From Elymus sibiricus (Eukaryota > Streptophyta > Magnoliopsida > Poales > Poaceae), in contig CM077666.1 of assembly GCA_039707655.1 (NCBI GenBank), positions 399,671,886 to 399,735,885 on the forward strand: 64,000 nt of DNA, given 5' to 3'. Below, piece after piece: positions 34,020 to 45,250 of the stretch. Position 1 is the first letter of the stretch, and every line of letters begins with the position of its first letter. The notes under the pieces were generated by a model. That model was not told where the DNA came from. It made no database searches and saw only the letters and a list, made by a program, of their open reading frames with translations. Both the position numbers and the translations under genes were made by a program.

Positions 34020-36512
34020 TGTTGGGAAACGTAGTGGAAAACAAAACAATCGGCCTACGAACACCTAGGAACAATATGAAGGTGCATAAGAGGATTGGAT
34101 CATGATCGTTACCAACTCTGAGTATGTAGCGGAAGCAGAGGAGTTGGTGTATATCATACTTGGAGTCCCTCGAACCGTGAATGATCCTGGGAACCACCCT
34201 TGAACGATCCCTCGAACCGAAGACCGAAAGCACGGCCTCTCTACAGTTTGCAAGCGTACGGTCTTCACGATCCGGCAGCGCTTCGCCGTCTAGAACTAAT
34301 CGCCGCTGGAGAATTAGAGGACGAGATTAGAGCCACACGGGGCTTATAATTATGAGAATTAGAGGAACTAGAACTAGCTCTAATTATCTCAATTAGAACT
34401 AGTAGTATTGGGCTAGAGGAGGCACCTAAAACTCATGTATCAAATAGCACCAAAACCTCAAGTATATATAGGTTGGGAGGGGAGGAGGGGGTGCCACACA
34501 AGGTGGGAAAGTCCTCCCCCCTTGTGCCGGCCATGGGGAGGGGGAATCCCTGCCCAATTCGGCCTCCCTCCCTCATTTCCAATAGGAGAAGGGGGCGCCT
34601 CCCTACTTGGGCCTTTATGGCCCAAGTTGCCTTCCACCTCTAGGCCTTTTATGGCCCGTTGATATTAAATTAAATATAAAAGACCTCTAACAATAACTAG
34701 AGCATATTATATATAATTTAACATCACTGGAAACATTTTCACCTATATATTATTTATCGGTAATACCCGGTATTGCCCGATAAAATGCGAAACTCTTCCG
34801 GTGACCCCGAAACGCTTCCGGATCCTTTCGAAACTATTCCGAATATTAATGAAACAATTCCACAAATAAATTCTCGATACTCTCATCCTACTAACACTCA
34901 GAAGATCATGATTACCTTAAGCTTGTGACCTTGTAGGTTCAGTAAATCATAGACATGAACGAAACACCTTCGTTCAACGACCGATAGCGGAACCGTGGAC
35001 GTCCATATCGGTCCCTATGATTACACGAATGACATTCGAGTGAACCTTTGGTTATCATTTGATGTTCCCTTTGCTGCGGTACTTTACAAAACCCGAGGTG
35101 ACATATATCGGTATCCTCTTGAGTCATACACATGCTCATTATACCGGTCTCCTCGTTGCCGGTTTTGTTCTTCTTTCTCGTTGTCGTGTTTCGGCATCCC
35201 CATGACGAGGTCACCTATGTCTGGCCAGACGATGATGGATGCCGTCACACCGAGAGGGCCCTAAGAATATCTCTCCATCGTCGGAGGAGCAAATTCCACT
35301 CTCGAGCTATCGTGTCCCTTGTCAAACTTTCCGATGGACCTGTAAGCTATCGTTATGATCACCAAGTTACTGATGACGTTTGAGCAACCCCAAAGCTCAT
35401 CGTACGGTAAGAAGTGACTATGATACTCTCATGGTCTAAGGAACTAAAATCACAAGTTAACACTCCATGTTATAGCAATTGACTTATGACGATATTATCT
35501 CAAAGTATAACAAACAGGTTTGGGTCGATTCAATATGATCGTTCTTCTAACGTCATACTCTCAAAGTTGTTTTGAGACTATCGTTACACTTAATGATATC
35601 TCAACATCCGGAAAACGTGATCACCAACAACACTTGAGCTAGTCTTAGAGGCGGGACTAGGAATCTTATTTTACCGTTTATCGTTCTACATGTGCATATG
35701 AGTTTTCCACTGAATCACATATTCCAAGATCATAACAGTTATAGCATAGAACATAAACTCTTAATCATGAACACAGAAATATAAGAGAGAAGTGCATATT
35801 ACACCCCCCAACTCTAGCCCTAGTCTAATATACAACCCCCAACTCCTATACCGTCTAATATACACCCCCCCAACTCTCAAAACCGGCCAGAATTCAACCC
35901 TACCCTCCCCGTTGACCGGTTTTGACCGAGTGATCGGGTACCAAAAGGAACAGGTACCTACCAAAAGGAACAGGAGGGTACCAAAAGTAACAGGAGGGTA
36001 CAAAAAGGAACAGGTGGGTACCAAAAGGAACAGGTGGGTACCGCTGTTCCTTTTGGTATGTCATGTTCCTTTTGATACCAAGCTGTTCCTTTTGGTATGT
36101 CCTGTTCCTTTTGATACCAAGCTGTTCCTTTTCACCGAGTGAACCGTAAATTCGAAAAAAATCACTTCAAAAAAAATTAGAAAAAACCGATTTTTTTTTT
36201 TGCATGGATGGTGTTTGAGTGTGTGGTGAATTTGTAGGATTTTTTTAAAAAATACTGTTCACTCGGTGAAAAAAACTGAATTTTTTTATTTTTACTGTTC
36301 ACTCGGTCAAAACCGGTTAACAAGGTCAAAACCGGTCAACGGGGAGGGGAGGGTTGAATTCTGGCCGGTTTTGAGAGTTAGGGGGTGTATATTAGACGGT
36401 ATTGGAGTTGAGGGGTGTATATTAGACTAGGGCTAGAGTTGGGGGGTGTAATATGCACTTCTCTCGAAATATAATAATACAATATTATTGCCTCAAGGGC
36501 ATACTTCCAACA
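34020..36512 (-). repeat. 3' LTR of the copia element (minus strand), with nested MITE
   Basis: Runs from TGTTGGGAAACG (34020) to CTTCCAACA (36512). It aligns with 41600-44632 except for the 681-bp element at 35785-36465, which only this LTR has, and for the insert at 42136-43360, which only the other has. A TATATATA motif at 34463-34470, conserved at 42039-42046, is the likely promoter TATA on the minus strand. Confidence 0.9.
35785..36465. mobile_element. Mutator-type MITE with long TIRs and an internal palindromic repeat array
   Basis: It is flanked by the perfect 9-bp duplication GAAATATAA (35776-35784 and 36466-36474). TIRs of about 150 bases start GAGAGAAGTGCATATTACAC and include 'ccggccagaattcaaccct'. 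In the middle, five degenerate copies of 'taccaaaaggaacagg' (35939-36035, spacing about 20 bases) are followed by five copies of the complementary 'ctgttccttttggta' (36043-36131). The open frame 35792-36142 is a by-product of these repeats. There is no transposase. Confidence 0.88.
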
Positions 36513-36544
36513 AACTCCCACTTGCACTAGAGTCAATAATTTAG

Positions 36545-38092
36545 TTACATAGTTTCTCTAACACCTATGGCTATCCGGTGTTGCTCATGCTTTGCTCGTG
36601 GTAAAGCGTTCGTCATCGGGTCTGACACATTCAAATCCGTATGAACCTTGAGAACCTTCACAAATCCCTTCTCGACATGATGTCGAATGATGTGATACTT
36701 GCGCTTGATGTGTCTGGTCTTCATGTGGGATCTTGGTTTCTTTGCTTGGGCAACAGCATCACTATTATCACAATAGAGTGCCATTGGGTTTACCACACTT
36801 GGGACCACACCAACTTCTTCAAGAAACTTCTTGATCCAGACTGCCTCCTTCGAAGCTTCTGAAGCCGCAATGTACTCTGCCTCCGTTGTAGAATCCGCAA
36901 CAGTGTTCTGTTTGAACCTCCTCCAAACCACTGCACCTCCATTCAGGATGAAAACATAGCCCGATTGAGATTTATAGTCATCTATAGCAGTTATGAAGCT
37001 AGCATCGGTGTAACCATTTACAACAAGCTCTTCATCTCCGCCATAGACAAGGAGCATGTCCTTTGTCCTTCTGAGGTACTTAAGAATGTTTTTAATAGCT
37101 GCCAAGTGAGCCACTCCAGGGTCACTTTGGTACCTTCTACTAACACTTAATGCATAAGAAACATCTGGTCTTGTACATATCATAGCATACATGATGGATC
37201 CGATTGCCGAGGCATATGGGACTCCACTCATCTGTACTCGCTCATCAACTGTCTTAGGACATTGACTTCTGCTGAGTGTCATGCCGTGTGACATAGGGAG
37301 AAATCCTTTCTTTGCATTCTCCATTTTAAACTTCTTTAAAACCTTGTCAATATATGTACTCTGACTTAGCGCAATCAAACATCTTGATCTATCTCTATAG
37401 ATCTTTATGCCCAATATATAAGCTGCTTTGCCTAAGTCCTTCATTGAAAACACACTCTTTAAATAGTATTTTATCGTGCCAAGAAACTTTGTGTCATTTC
37501 CGATCAATAATATGTCATCTACGTATAAGATCAGAAATGCTACAGAGCTCCCACTAAACTTCTTGTATACACAAGCTTCTTCATCATTTTTAATGAAGCC
37601 AAAATCTTTAACTACTTCATCAAAACATTGATTCCAGCTCCTTGATGCTTGCTTCAAACCATAGATAGGTCTTTGAAGCTTCCACACCTTTCTGGCATCC
37701 TTTGGATCAACAAAACCTTCTGGTTGTATCATGTATACATCTTCTTTAAGATAACCATTTAGGAAAGCAGTTTTGACATCCATTTGCCATATCTCGTAGT
37801 CGAAATATGCGGCAATAGCCATCATAATCCGCACAGACTTTAGCATAGCTACTGGTGAGAAAGTTGCGTCATAATCAACTCCCTCAACTTGCAAAAATCC
37901 TTTTGCAACTAGGCTTGCTTTATAGATAGTAGGAATACCATCCGCGTCCGTTTTTCTTTTGAAGATCCATTTACATTGTATGGGTTTCACACCCTCTGGA
38001 GGATCAATCAAGTTCCAAACTTGATTCTCGTACATGGACTTCATTTCGGATTGCATGGCTTTGAGCCATTCTTTTGAGCTGGGCACCACCAT
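36545..38092 (-). CDS. pol: Copia reverse transcriptase-RNase H, uninterrupted frame of a broken polyprotein
   Basis: The frame has 515 codons. RT motifs: 'WIFKRKTDADGIPTIYKASL' (near the N-terminus), 'IWQMDVKTAFLNGYLKEDVY' with catalytic Asp, and 'FLILYVDDILLIGND' with the YVDD catalytic pair. RNase H is seen as 'GYTDASF', 'STTEAEYIAASEA' and 'LYCDNSDAVAQAK'. It is the C-terminal part of the copia polyprotein: the true start would be far upstream, and the ATG at 38092 is simply the first in the open stretch, since the integrase C-terminus overlaps in another frame. The protein would copy element RNA and degrade it in the RNA-DNA hybrid. No stop falls within RT-RNase H, but upstream defects make independent expression unlikely. 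Confidence 0.85.
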   Translation of the reverse strand: MVVPSSKEWLKAMQSEMKSMYENQVWNLIDPPEGVKPIQCKWIFKRKTDADGIPTIYKASLVAKGFLQVEGVDYDATFSPVAMLKSVRIMMAIAAYFDYEIWQMDVKTAFLNGYLKEDVYMIQPEGFVDPKDARKVWKLQRPIYGLKQASRSWNQCFDEVVKDFGFIKNDEEACVYKKFSGSSVAFLILYVDDILLIGNDTKFLGTIKYYLKSVFSMKDLGKAAYILGIKIYRDRSRCLIALSQSTYIDKVLKKFKMENAKKGFLPMSHGMTLSRSQCPKTVDERVQMSGVPYASAIGSIMYAMICTRPDVSYALSVSRRYQSDPGVAHLAAIKNILKYLRRTKDMLLVYGGDEELVVNGYTDASFITAIDDYKSQSGYVFILNGGAVVWRRFKQNTVADSTTEAEYIAASEASKEAVWIKKFLEEVGVVPSVVNPMALYCDNSDAVAQAKKPRSHMKTRHIKRKYHIIRHHVEKGFVKVLKVHTDLNVSDPMTNALPRAKHEQHRIAIGVRETM

Positions 38093-38583
38093 CGCTTCTT
38101 TATAGTGTGCAGGCTCAGCTTCTTATAAGATGAATATTTCATTGTGAACCATTCAGGAGGTTCGATAACTCTTCCTGACCTACGCGGTTTAGTTACAGTC
38201 TTAGCTTGAGCCACTACAGCTGGTGTAATAACTTCTGGTTCAGTTGAGCGGACAACTTCTGGAACAGATTCCGTTTCGTTAGTCCTCTCAACATTTTCTG
38301 GAGATTCTGTAATCTCGTCAAGCTGTACTGTCCTCCCACTTACTTCTTTATCGAGAAACTCTTTCTCAAGAAAGTCTCCATTCTTCGCGACAAAAACTTT
38401 GTCTTCGGACTTTTGGTAGAAGGAATATCCAATAGTTTCTTTTGGATAACCTACAAAGTAACATTTGTCTGCTTTGGGATCGAGCTTATTCGGTTGTAAA
38501 CGCTTTACATATGCTTCACAACCCCAAATCTTGAGATGTGACAAATTGGGTTTCTTCCCATTCCATAACTCATATGGTGTCAT
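38041..38583 (-). pseudogene. pol: Copia integrase C-terminal region, frameshifted
   Basis: The minus-strand frame reads 'MTPYELWNGKKPNLSHLKIW', then 'DKCYFVGYPKETIGYSFY' and 'KPRRSGRVIEPPEWF', the conserved integrase C-terminus and linker of copia polyproteins. The last 25 residues are out of register with the RT frame that starts in the overlap (38092), which shows a frameshift near 38100-38120. Confidence 0.82.
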
Positions 38584-38841
38584 CTCAACAGACTTTGATG
38601 GTGCTCTGTTTAGTCTATATGTTGCTGTATCAAGTGCATATCCCCAAAAATGATAAAGGCAGATCGGTAAGGGACATCATTGACCTAACCATGTCTAACA
38701 AGGTTCGGTTACGCCTCTCAGATACTACATTCCTTTGTGCATTCCTGGGAGGAGTAAGTTGTGAAATAATTCCACGATCACTTAGATGTTTGCTAAACTC
38801 ATGACTTAGATATTCTCCACCATGATCTGATCGCAGAAATT

Positions 38842-39527
38842 TTATCGTTTTGCCACGATGATTCTCAACTTCGCTTTGAAATTCTTTGAACTTTTTAAAT
38901 GTTTCAGACTTATGTTTATTAAGTAAATATAACCATATCTACTCAAATCATCAGTGAAAGTCACGAAGTATAAGTATCCACCGCGCGCCGGTGTGCTTAT
39001 CGGACCACATACATCACTATGTATTATTTCCAATAAGTCACGCGCCCGTTCAGGATGACCTATGAACGGCGTCTTAGTCATTTTACCCATCAGACAAGCT
39101 TCGCATGTGTCAATTGATTCAAAATCAAAACATGTTAATACTCATCTTTATGAAGTTGCTATATACGTTTCTTTCCGATATGACCTAGACGGCAGTGCCA
39201 CATATAAGTGGTATTATCAGTCTTCTTAAGATGTTTAGCATTAATGTTATAGACATCATTTTCACGTTCAATGTCTAATAAGAATAAGCCACCCACCATG
39301 GGTGCAAATCCATAAAACATATCCTTATAATATATTGAACATGCATTGTTCTCAGACTTATAAGAATAACCGTCGTTTATCAAACACGATCTAGAGAGAA
39401 TGTTTTTACACAACTTTGGAACAAAATAACAATTACATAGTTCTAAGATAAATCCTGAAGGTAAACTTAAAGATATGACACCGACGGCTTGAGCAGCGAT
39501 CCCATCACCATTCCCGACACACATCAC
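38842..39527 (-). pseudogene. pol: Copia pre-integrase and integrase core start, broken
   Basis: The frame 39527-39159 contains 'GFILELCNCYFVPKLCKNIL' and 'YMWHCRLGHIGKKRI' (the GAG-pre-integrase block with His and Cys). The frame 39090-38842 begins MGKMTKTPFIGH and contains 'LLEIIHSDVCGPISTP' and 'YFVTFTDDLSRYGYIYLI', the first catalytic Asp region of integrase. A stop or frameshift separates them at 39091-39158. The core between 38584 and 38841 continues in broken form. Confidence 0.8.
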
Positions 39528-39606
39528 AACTTCATTCTTTCCCAGCTTGCGAATCTTCCGTAGTCCCTTTACCAGAAGACGAGTTCTTCAAATCTGTGAG
39601 ATACTT

Positions 39607-39655
39607 CAAGCAATTTCTCTTCCAGTGTCCTTTCTTTTTGCAGTAAAAACATAGT
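39607..39655 (-). other. Zinc knuckle (CCHC) of copia gag
   Basis: The minus strand translates as CFYCKKKGHWKRNCLKY, a C-x2-C-x4-H-x4-C nucleocapsid knuckle that binds RNA. The surrounding frame is not continuous with the gag ORF on the right. Confidence 0.8.
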
Positions 39656-39733
39656 CTCATGAGATGCTCCACCCTTGTTTTTCTTTGTGTAGCATTTCCT
39701 CTTGAAACTTTCTGTTTTGATCACCAACAACTT

Positions 39734-40219
39734 TTATTGATTCTGCAATCCAATCTCATTGGTTTTGAGCATTGCTTCATAAAGCGAAGTGAGGAGCAAA
39801 TCATTCATTGGTGTCCTGGGAAAATCAATCCCCATTGAAGTTATACTATCATAATTTTCTGCAAGCCTGGCACCTTGCTCAACACCTTCAATTATTTTGC
39901 ACTCTTCCATTGCTTCAGTCATCTCATGAACTTCAACTGTTTCTTTGTGGTATAGAACTTCCAGTGCCTCGATGATCTCGATGGTACTGGATTGTTCAAA
40001 ATGTTTCTGTAACACAGTTTCCATGCAAGCTAACATAATAATCTTGACAACATTGAAATCATTCTTGCCAGATATGAACACGTTGATGACATCCTGTGAC
40101 GCTCCAGGCGCTGGTGAATTACCAAATTCTTGATCCAGCACATATTCTTTCTTAGCACTTCTGAGAACGTATCTCAGAGTGTGGATCCAATCCTTGTAGT
40201 TTTCACCATTTGCAGCCAA
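39734..40219 (-). pseudogene. gag: Copia gag N-terminal region
   Basis: A minus-strand frame of 161 codons starts MAANGENYKDWIHTLRYVLR, matching the Gag domain of copia polyproteins ('NYKDW...LR..L'). It includes 'VLYHKETVEVHEMTEAMEEC'. It ends at 39734, about 80 bases before the zinc knuckle, so the original Gag is interrupted. It would have formed the particle shell. Confidence 0.75.
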
Positions 40220-41583
40220 CTTTTCTTTCTCAACAAAGGAGCTAAATTCAAATTATTGCGAGTCGTTGATCTACAACAATAAACACAAGATTCACTTTAG
40301 ACATTGTTCATAATTATGTTGCACTAGTGTTTAAACATATTTTAATATAAAGTGCACTCCCACTCAAATCAGTATCTCTCATAATTGAAAGTGAGTGATT
40401 CAAGACCCTGATCTCGTTCATAGTCATTGATGTGGACAACACTGATGATGTGAATTTCCACCGGTAGGCAATCTTTTGCCGATCATATCCCCATATGACT
40501 CTTGTTCATCTTTCGATGCTTCGTGCTCCGAACTCAGAACGATTCTGCCAGAACTTCAAGACAAACGAGTGCCATCTGCTTGCTCGGTCTGACATCGCCC
40601 GCCTTACACTTCACGATCCGTTTGTACTCATATGGACATGATGTACTCCGGAAAGCCACATGTTATAGACGGTTGCAACACTGGGAAAAGCACCTTTTTA
40701 ACTTGATATTTTTAGTGTGAGATCACCCTAATAATTGACTACTGTGCAATCAAAGGGTGCAAACAACGAAGGGATAAACATCATGGGCAATTCATAATAG
40801 CATGATGTGATATAGCCCTTGGCTCCGGGAACTTCTCCATGGTCCTCCGTGGTCTTCACGAAAGTACTTCGGGATGGTGTCGTAGCCACCATCATGTTCT
40901 CCTGCGCCTGGTGAAGCCACCTTGCTCCGGGTCCTCCGTAGCATGTCCGTCACTTCGTCGATAAATAAAATAACGAGTTTTGACACGCAGGTCGTATAAG
41001 TGACAATCCCTTGGCTCCAGCCATCATGTCATACTGTGACGCGTAGGTCACTCAACATTACATCATATAACCATCTTATACATAAACTTATTATCATGAC
41101 GAAGGTTATACCACATCTCATGCAATCCTGCAAAACCAAGTTAGACGTCCTCTAGTCCGTTTTAGCAAATTTTAATTACATGGCTGCTAGGGTTTACGGA
41201 CAACACTAGCTACCTACGCCCACAAACAAAGGTGATAATCCTTGTTGCTAGATTAACTTTTGGGGTGTGTGAGGGAAGAGACTTAATTAAAAATCTCTAG
41301 CCCCACACTAAACTTCATCAATACGCGTGACCCCCTAGAAGATCGCACATCTTTGTTGCTCTCTCGTGATTGCGACGGTTCACTATTCTTGACTATGATG
41401 TAGCCCAAAGAACTGTTAGCAGATCGTCGACAGCCAGAGCCGATCGATTGTCAGAACTTTGTGAAAAGCTACACCATGCCGTCAATGAACTGAACCGAAG
41501 CAACACAAGTGGGAAGCATAGCAAGAACATCAGCCCTCACATCCACATGTGATCTAGATCGCAACCTGCACCTACTCATAAAA

Positions 41584-41598
41584 CCGCTCATGATGCCA
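41584..41598 (-). promoter_or_regulatory. Primer-binding site of the copia element
   Basis: One base after the 5' LTR on the minus strand the sequence is TGGCATCATGAGCGG, a variant of the TGGTATCAGAGC site (initiator tRNA-Met) used by copia elements. The position fits exactly, although the sequence has diverged. Confidence 0.65.
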
Positions 41599-41599
41599 C

Positions 41600-44500
41600 T
41601 GTTCGGAAACGTAGTAGAAAACAAAAAAGTTCGGCCTACAAACACCCAGGAATAATATGAAGGTGCATAAGAGGATTGGATCATGATTGTTACCAACTCC
41701 GAGTATGTAGCGAAAGCAGACGAGTCGATGTAGATCGTACTTGGAGTCCCTCGAACCGTCGATGAACGATCCCACGAACCACCCTCGAACCGAAGACCGA
41801 AAGCACGACCTCCCTACAGTTTGCAAGCGTGCGGTCTTCACGATCCGGTGGCGCTTCGCCGTCCAGAACTAATCGCCGTCGGAGAATTAGAGGAGGAGAT
41901 TAGAGCCATGCGGGGCTTCTAATTATGAGGATTAGAGGAGCTAGAACTAGCTCTAATTATCTCAATTAGAACTAGTAGTATTGGGCTAGAGGAGGCACGC
42001 CTAAAACTTGTGTATCAAATAGCACCAAAACCTCAAGTATATATAGGTTGGGAGGGGAGGAGGGGCCGCCACACAAGGGGGGAAAGTCCTCCCCCCTTGC
42101 GCCGGCCATGGGGAGGGGGAATCCCTGCCCAATTCCGCGGAAATCCCTGCCCAAATTGTCGCCGCATCGCACAGGCAGGCGCACTCGCAAAGCGAATGGG
42201 CCGGCCAATTTAACCAGTTCGTTCGTTCCGGTTTTGGAACGCTTTTTTTTTCTGCCGATTATAGTTTTTCTTATTATTTTTTCCTGTTTCTTTTTTTCTT
42301 TTCTTTTCAGTTTTCATTTCCTTTTTTCGTTTTCAACTCTATTTTACTTTTTCAGATTTTTTTTTGGAAATTTAAAATATTTTTTGGAATTCAAAAGTTG
42401 TTTCTGTTTTTTTAAATTATGTTCACAATTTTGAAAAAAGTTCGCTATCTTGGAAAGAATGTTTGGAATTTAAAAAATTGTTTGTGTTTTTCGAATATTG
42501 TTTGGGTTTATTAAAAATTTGAAATCTTAAAAAATGTTCATGTTCTCAATATTTGTTCACAAATTCAAAAATATTCCCGTTTTTAAAAATTTGTTAACAA
42601 TTTCATAAATTGTTCGCATTTTTTCAAAATGTGTTCATGATTGTAAAAAATTAAATTGTTCTGAGTTTTAGAAAATGTTCCCTTTTTCAAGTTTTGTTCA
42701 CAAATTCAGAAAATGTTCCTCTTTTTGAAAATTTGATCTCAAATTCAAAAATTGTTCACATTTTTCGAAGCTTGTTCGTGATTGTAAAAATTTGTACGGA
42801 ATTTTAAAAAATGTTCCCTTTTTTCAAGTTTTGTTCACAAATTTTAAAATAATTATATTTTGAATTTTTGTTCAGAAATTAAGAAAATGTTTATAATTTT
42901 TAGAAACTTGTTCATGTGCATCAAAATTGGTCAGAATTTTAAAAAATGTTCATGTTTTCAAAATTTGTTCACAAATTCAAAATTTGTTCCGGTTTTGAAA
43001 TTTGGTTGCAAATTCGAAAATTGTTCACATTTTTTCATCACTCATGCGTGTTTTTGAAAAAAGTTTGGAATTTTAAAAAATATTCAGAATTTCCAAGAAA
43101 TGATTAAAAGGAAATCAGATGTGCCCAGGTAGCTAGTTTTAAGTATTCGCGTTGCCAATTCAACAGGAACACTAATAAGTCGCAGTGGTTAGCTACTTGT
43201 GCCTACGATAGCGCGATCGTGAGTTCAAATCCTAGCTTTTGCTTCTCATTTTTTCTATTTTTTACACCCCTCGTACCTCCCGCGTGGGCCGGCCCAGTCG
43301 AAGGAATGTCCTGTGCGAAGCCCCGTCATTCTGTCGCAGAGCGCGTCACATAGGACGTCACCAATTCGGCCTCCCTCCCTCCTTTCCAATAGGAGAAGGG
43401 GGCGCCTCCCTATTTGGGCCTTTATGGCCCAAGTTGCCTTCCACCTGTAGGCCTTTTAAGGCTCGTTGATATTAAATTAAATATAAAAACCCTCTAACAA
43501 TTACTAGAGCATACTATATATAATTTAACATCACCGGAAACACTTTCCACCTATATATAATTTATCGGTAATACTCGGTATTGCCCGATAAACTCCGAAA
43601 TACTTCCGGTGACCCTGAAACGCTTCCTGTTCCTCTTGAAACTATTCCGAATATTCATAAAACAATTCCAAAAAGAAATCCTTGATACTCTCATCCTACT
43701 AACACTCAGCAGATCGTGATTACCTTAAGCTTGTGACCCTGTAGGTTCAGTAAATCATAGACATGAACGAAACACCTTCGTTCAATGACCGATAACGAAA
43801 CCGTGGATGTCCATATCGGTCCCTATGATTACACAAATGACATTCGAGTGAACCTTTGGTTATCGTGTGATGTTCCCTTTGCTTCGCGATACTTTACAAA
43901 ACCCGAGGTGAGATATATTGGTATCCTCTTGAGTCATATACATGCTCATTATACTCATCTCCTTGTTGCCGGTTTTGTTCTTCTTTCTTGTTGTCGTGTT
44001 CCGGCATCCCCGTGACGAAGTCACCCGTGTCTAGCCAGACGATGATGGATGCCGTCACACCGAGAGGGCCCTAAGAATATCTCTCCATTGTCGGAGGAGC
44101 AAATTCCACTCTCGAGCTATCGTGTCACTTGTCAAACTTTCCGATGAACCTGTAAGCTGTCGTTATGATCACCAAGTTACTGATGACGCTTGAGCAACCC
44201 CAAAGCTCATCATACGGTACGAAGTGACTATGATACTCTCATGGTCTAAGGAACTAAAATCACAAGTTAACACTCTGTGTTATAGCAATTGACTTATGAC
44301 GATATTATCTCAACGTATAACAAACAGGTTTGGGTCGATTCAATATGATCGTTCTTCAAACGTCATACTCTCAAAGTTGTTTTGAGACTATCATTACACT
44401 TAACGATATCTCAAGATCCAGAAAACGTGATCACTAACAACACTTGAGCTAGTCTTAGAGGCAGGACTAGGAATCTTATTTTATCGTTTATCGTTCTACA

Positions 44501-44632
44501 CATGCATATGAGTTTTCCACTTAATCACATAATCCAGGATCATAGCAGTTGTAGCATAGAACATAAACTCTTAATCATGAACACAAAAATATAATAATAC
44601 AATATTATTGCCTCTAGGGCATACTTCCAACA
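41600..44632 (-). repeat. 5' LTR of the copia element (minus strand), with nested T-rich insertion
   Basis: Runs from TGTTCGGAAACG (41600) to CTTCCAACA (44632) and pairs with 34020-36512. It carries an extra 1.2 kb at 42136-43360. Open frames at 43239-43469 and 43785-44015 have counterparts in the other LTR and are not genes. Confidence 0.9.
42136..43360. mobile_element. T-rich insertion in the copia 5' LTR, superfamily unknown
   Basis: The other LTR lacks this segment, so its limits are clear. CCAATTC occurs on both sides (42129-42135 and 43361-43367), a 7-bp duplication. The interior is dominated by degenerate repeats of 'ttgttcacaaattcaaaa' and 'ttgttcacattttt'. GGCCGGCC-type motifs occur near both ends (42199 and 43289). 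At about 43170-43232 there is a tRNA-like stretch with a B-box-like 'gagttcaaatcct'. I see no TIR and no protein. Confidence 0.65.
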
Positions 44633-44833
44633 GCTCATTGAATCTAGTGCCGCTACGTACATGTCGTGAGTTCCCGTGAGGAGGGAGCATTTAGGCTTGG
44701 ATTGGTCGTCTAAAATTGCTGCTTAGTACTGCACGTTGTGGGCTGGGCTGGCTTCCGATGCATCGTTAAACAAAAAGAGCATAAATCCTAGGCAGGCCAT
44801 GGCCCAGTTTGGCCCTTAGGAAGCTCCGTCCCT

Positions 44834-45250
44834 GGATTGGTGTAGGTCGCGGCAGAGTAACACAGAGCACTATAACAAGCAGCAAATACCCAGAAATTGC
44901 CAAGTATAAAATATTTTAAAGAGAGCAAGCAATGATGAAAAGTGTAGGCATAGGGGTGTATATTGCCCGGACGGAATAAATCATTACATTGTGCGGTGAT
45001 GTAACATGACTTCTGGATTATCTCAAAAAAAATAGTCATGTATCTTTAAATTGAGAGACATGCTTAAAAAGAACTTGTCTCTTGTCTACAGTCCAACCCC
45101 CTTTTCTTCGGGGTTCATAAGGAAACTATGAGTTATTAAGGGGACCCTAGGACTCTATCGAAACAATGCATTAAGACTCCATGAATACATGAAATCCTTA
45201 AATTATAGCCATTCCCTTTGATACCCTGGTCTGTCACCCTCGGGGTCTCT
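44834..45250. other. Anonymous sequence right of the hAT MITE
   Basis: No gene or transposon end is recognised. Confidence 0.4.

Larger units (their letters stand above)
34020..44632 (-). mobile_element. Complete, degenerate Ty1/copia LTR retrotransposon
   Basis: LTRs at 34020-36512 and 41600-44632 enclose a minus-strand gag-pol. The 5-bp duplication GCTCA flanks it (34015-34019 and 44633-44637). On its own strand each LTR starts TGTTGGAAGTATGCC and ends in CA. Coding order on the minus strand is gag, zinc knuckle, protease/pre-integrase, integrase, RT, RNase H, which is the copia order. The coding region has several frameshifts and stops, but RT-RNase H is one uninterrupted frame. Each LTR carries a different later insertion. 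The LTR start resembles the Angela/Claudia group (name from memory). Confidence 0.92.
33794..44833. mobile_element. About 420-bp hAT-type MITE split by a copia retrotransposon
   Basis: The left end CAGCGGCGGAGCTTC (33794) and right end GAAGCTCCGTCCCT (to 44833) are imperfect inverted copies of the hAT CAGNGGCGGAGC terminus. Flanks TGATTGGT (33786-33793) and GGATTGGT (44834-44841) agree in 7 of 8 bases, the size of a hAT TSD. Removing the copia element and one copy of its TSD leaves about 420 bases of AT-rich non-coding MITE. Confidence 0.68.

Noticed and set aside
43160..43240. Possible tRNA gene
   Set aside because: Only a B-box-like word and a weak A-box-like word are present. I could not fold acceptor and anticodon stems by eye, so I mention it only as a tRNA-like segment.
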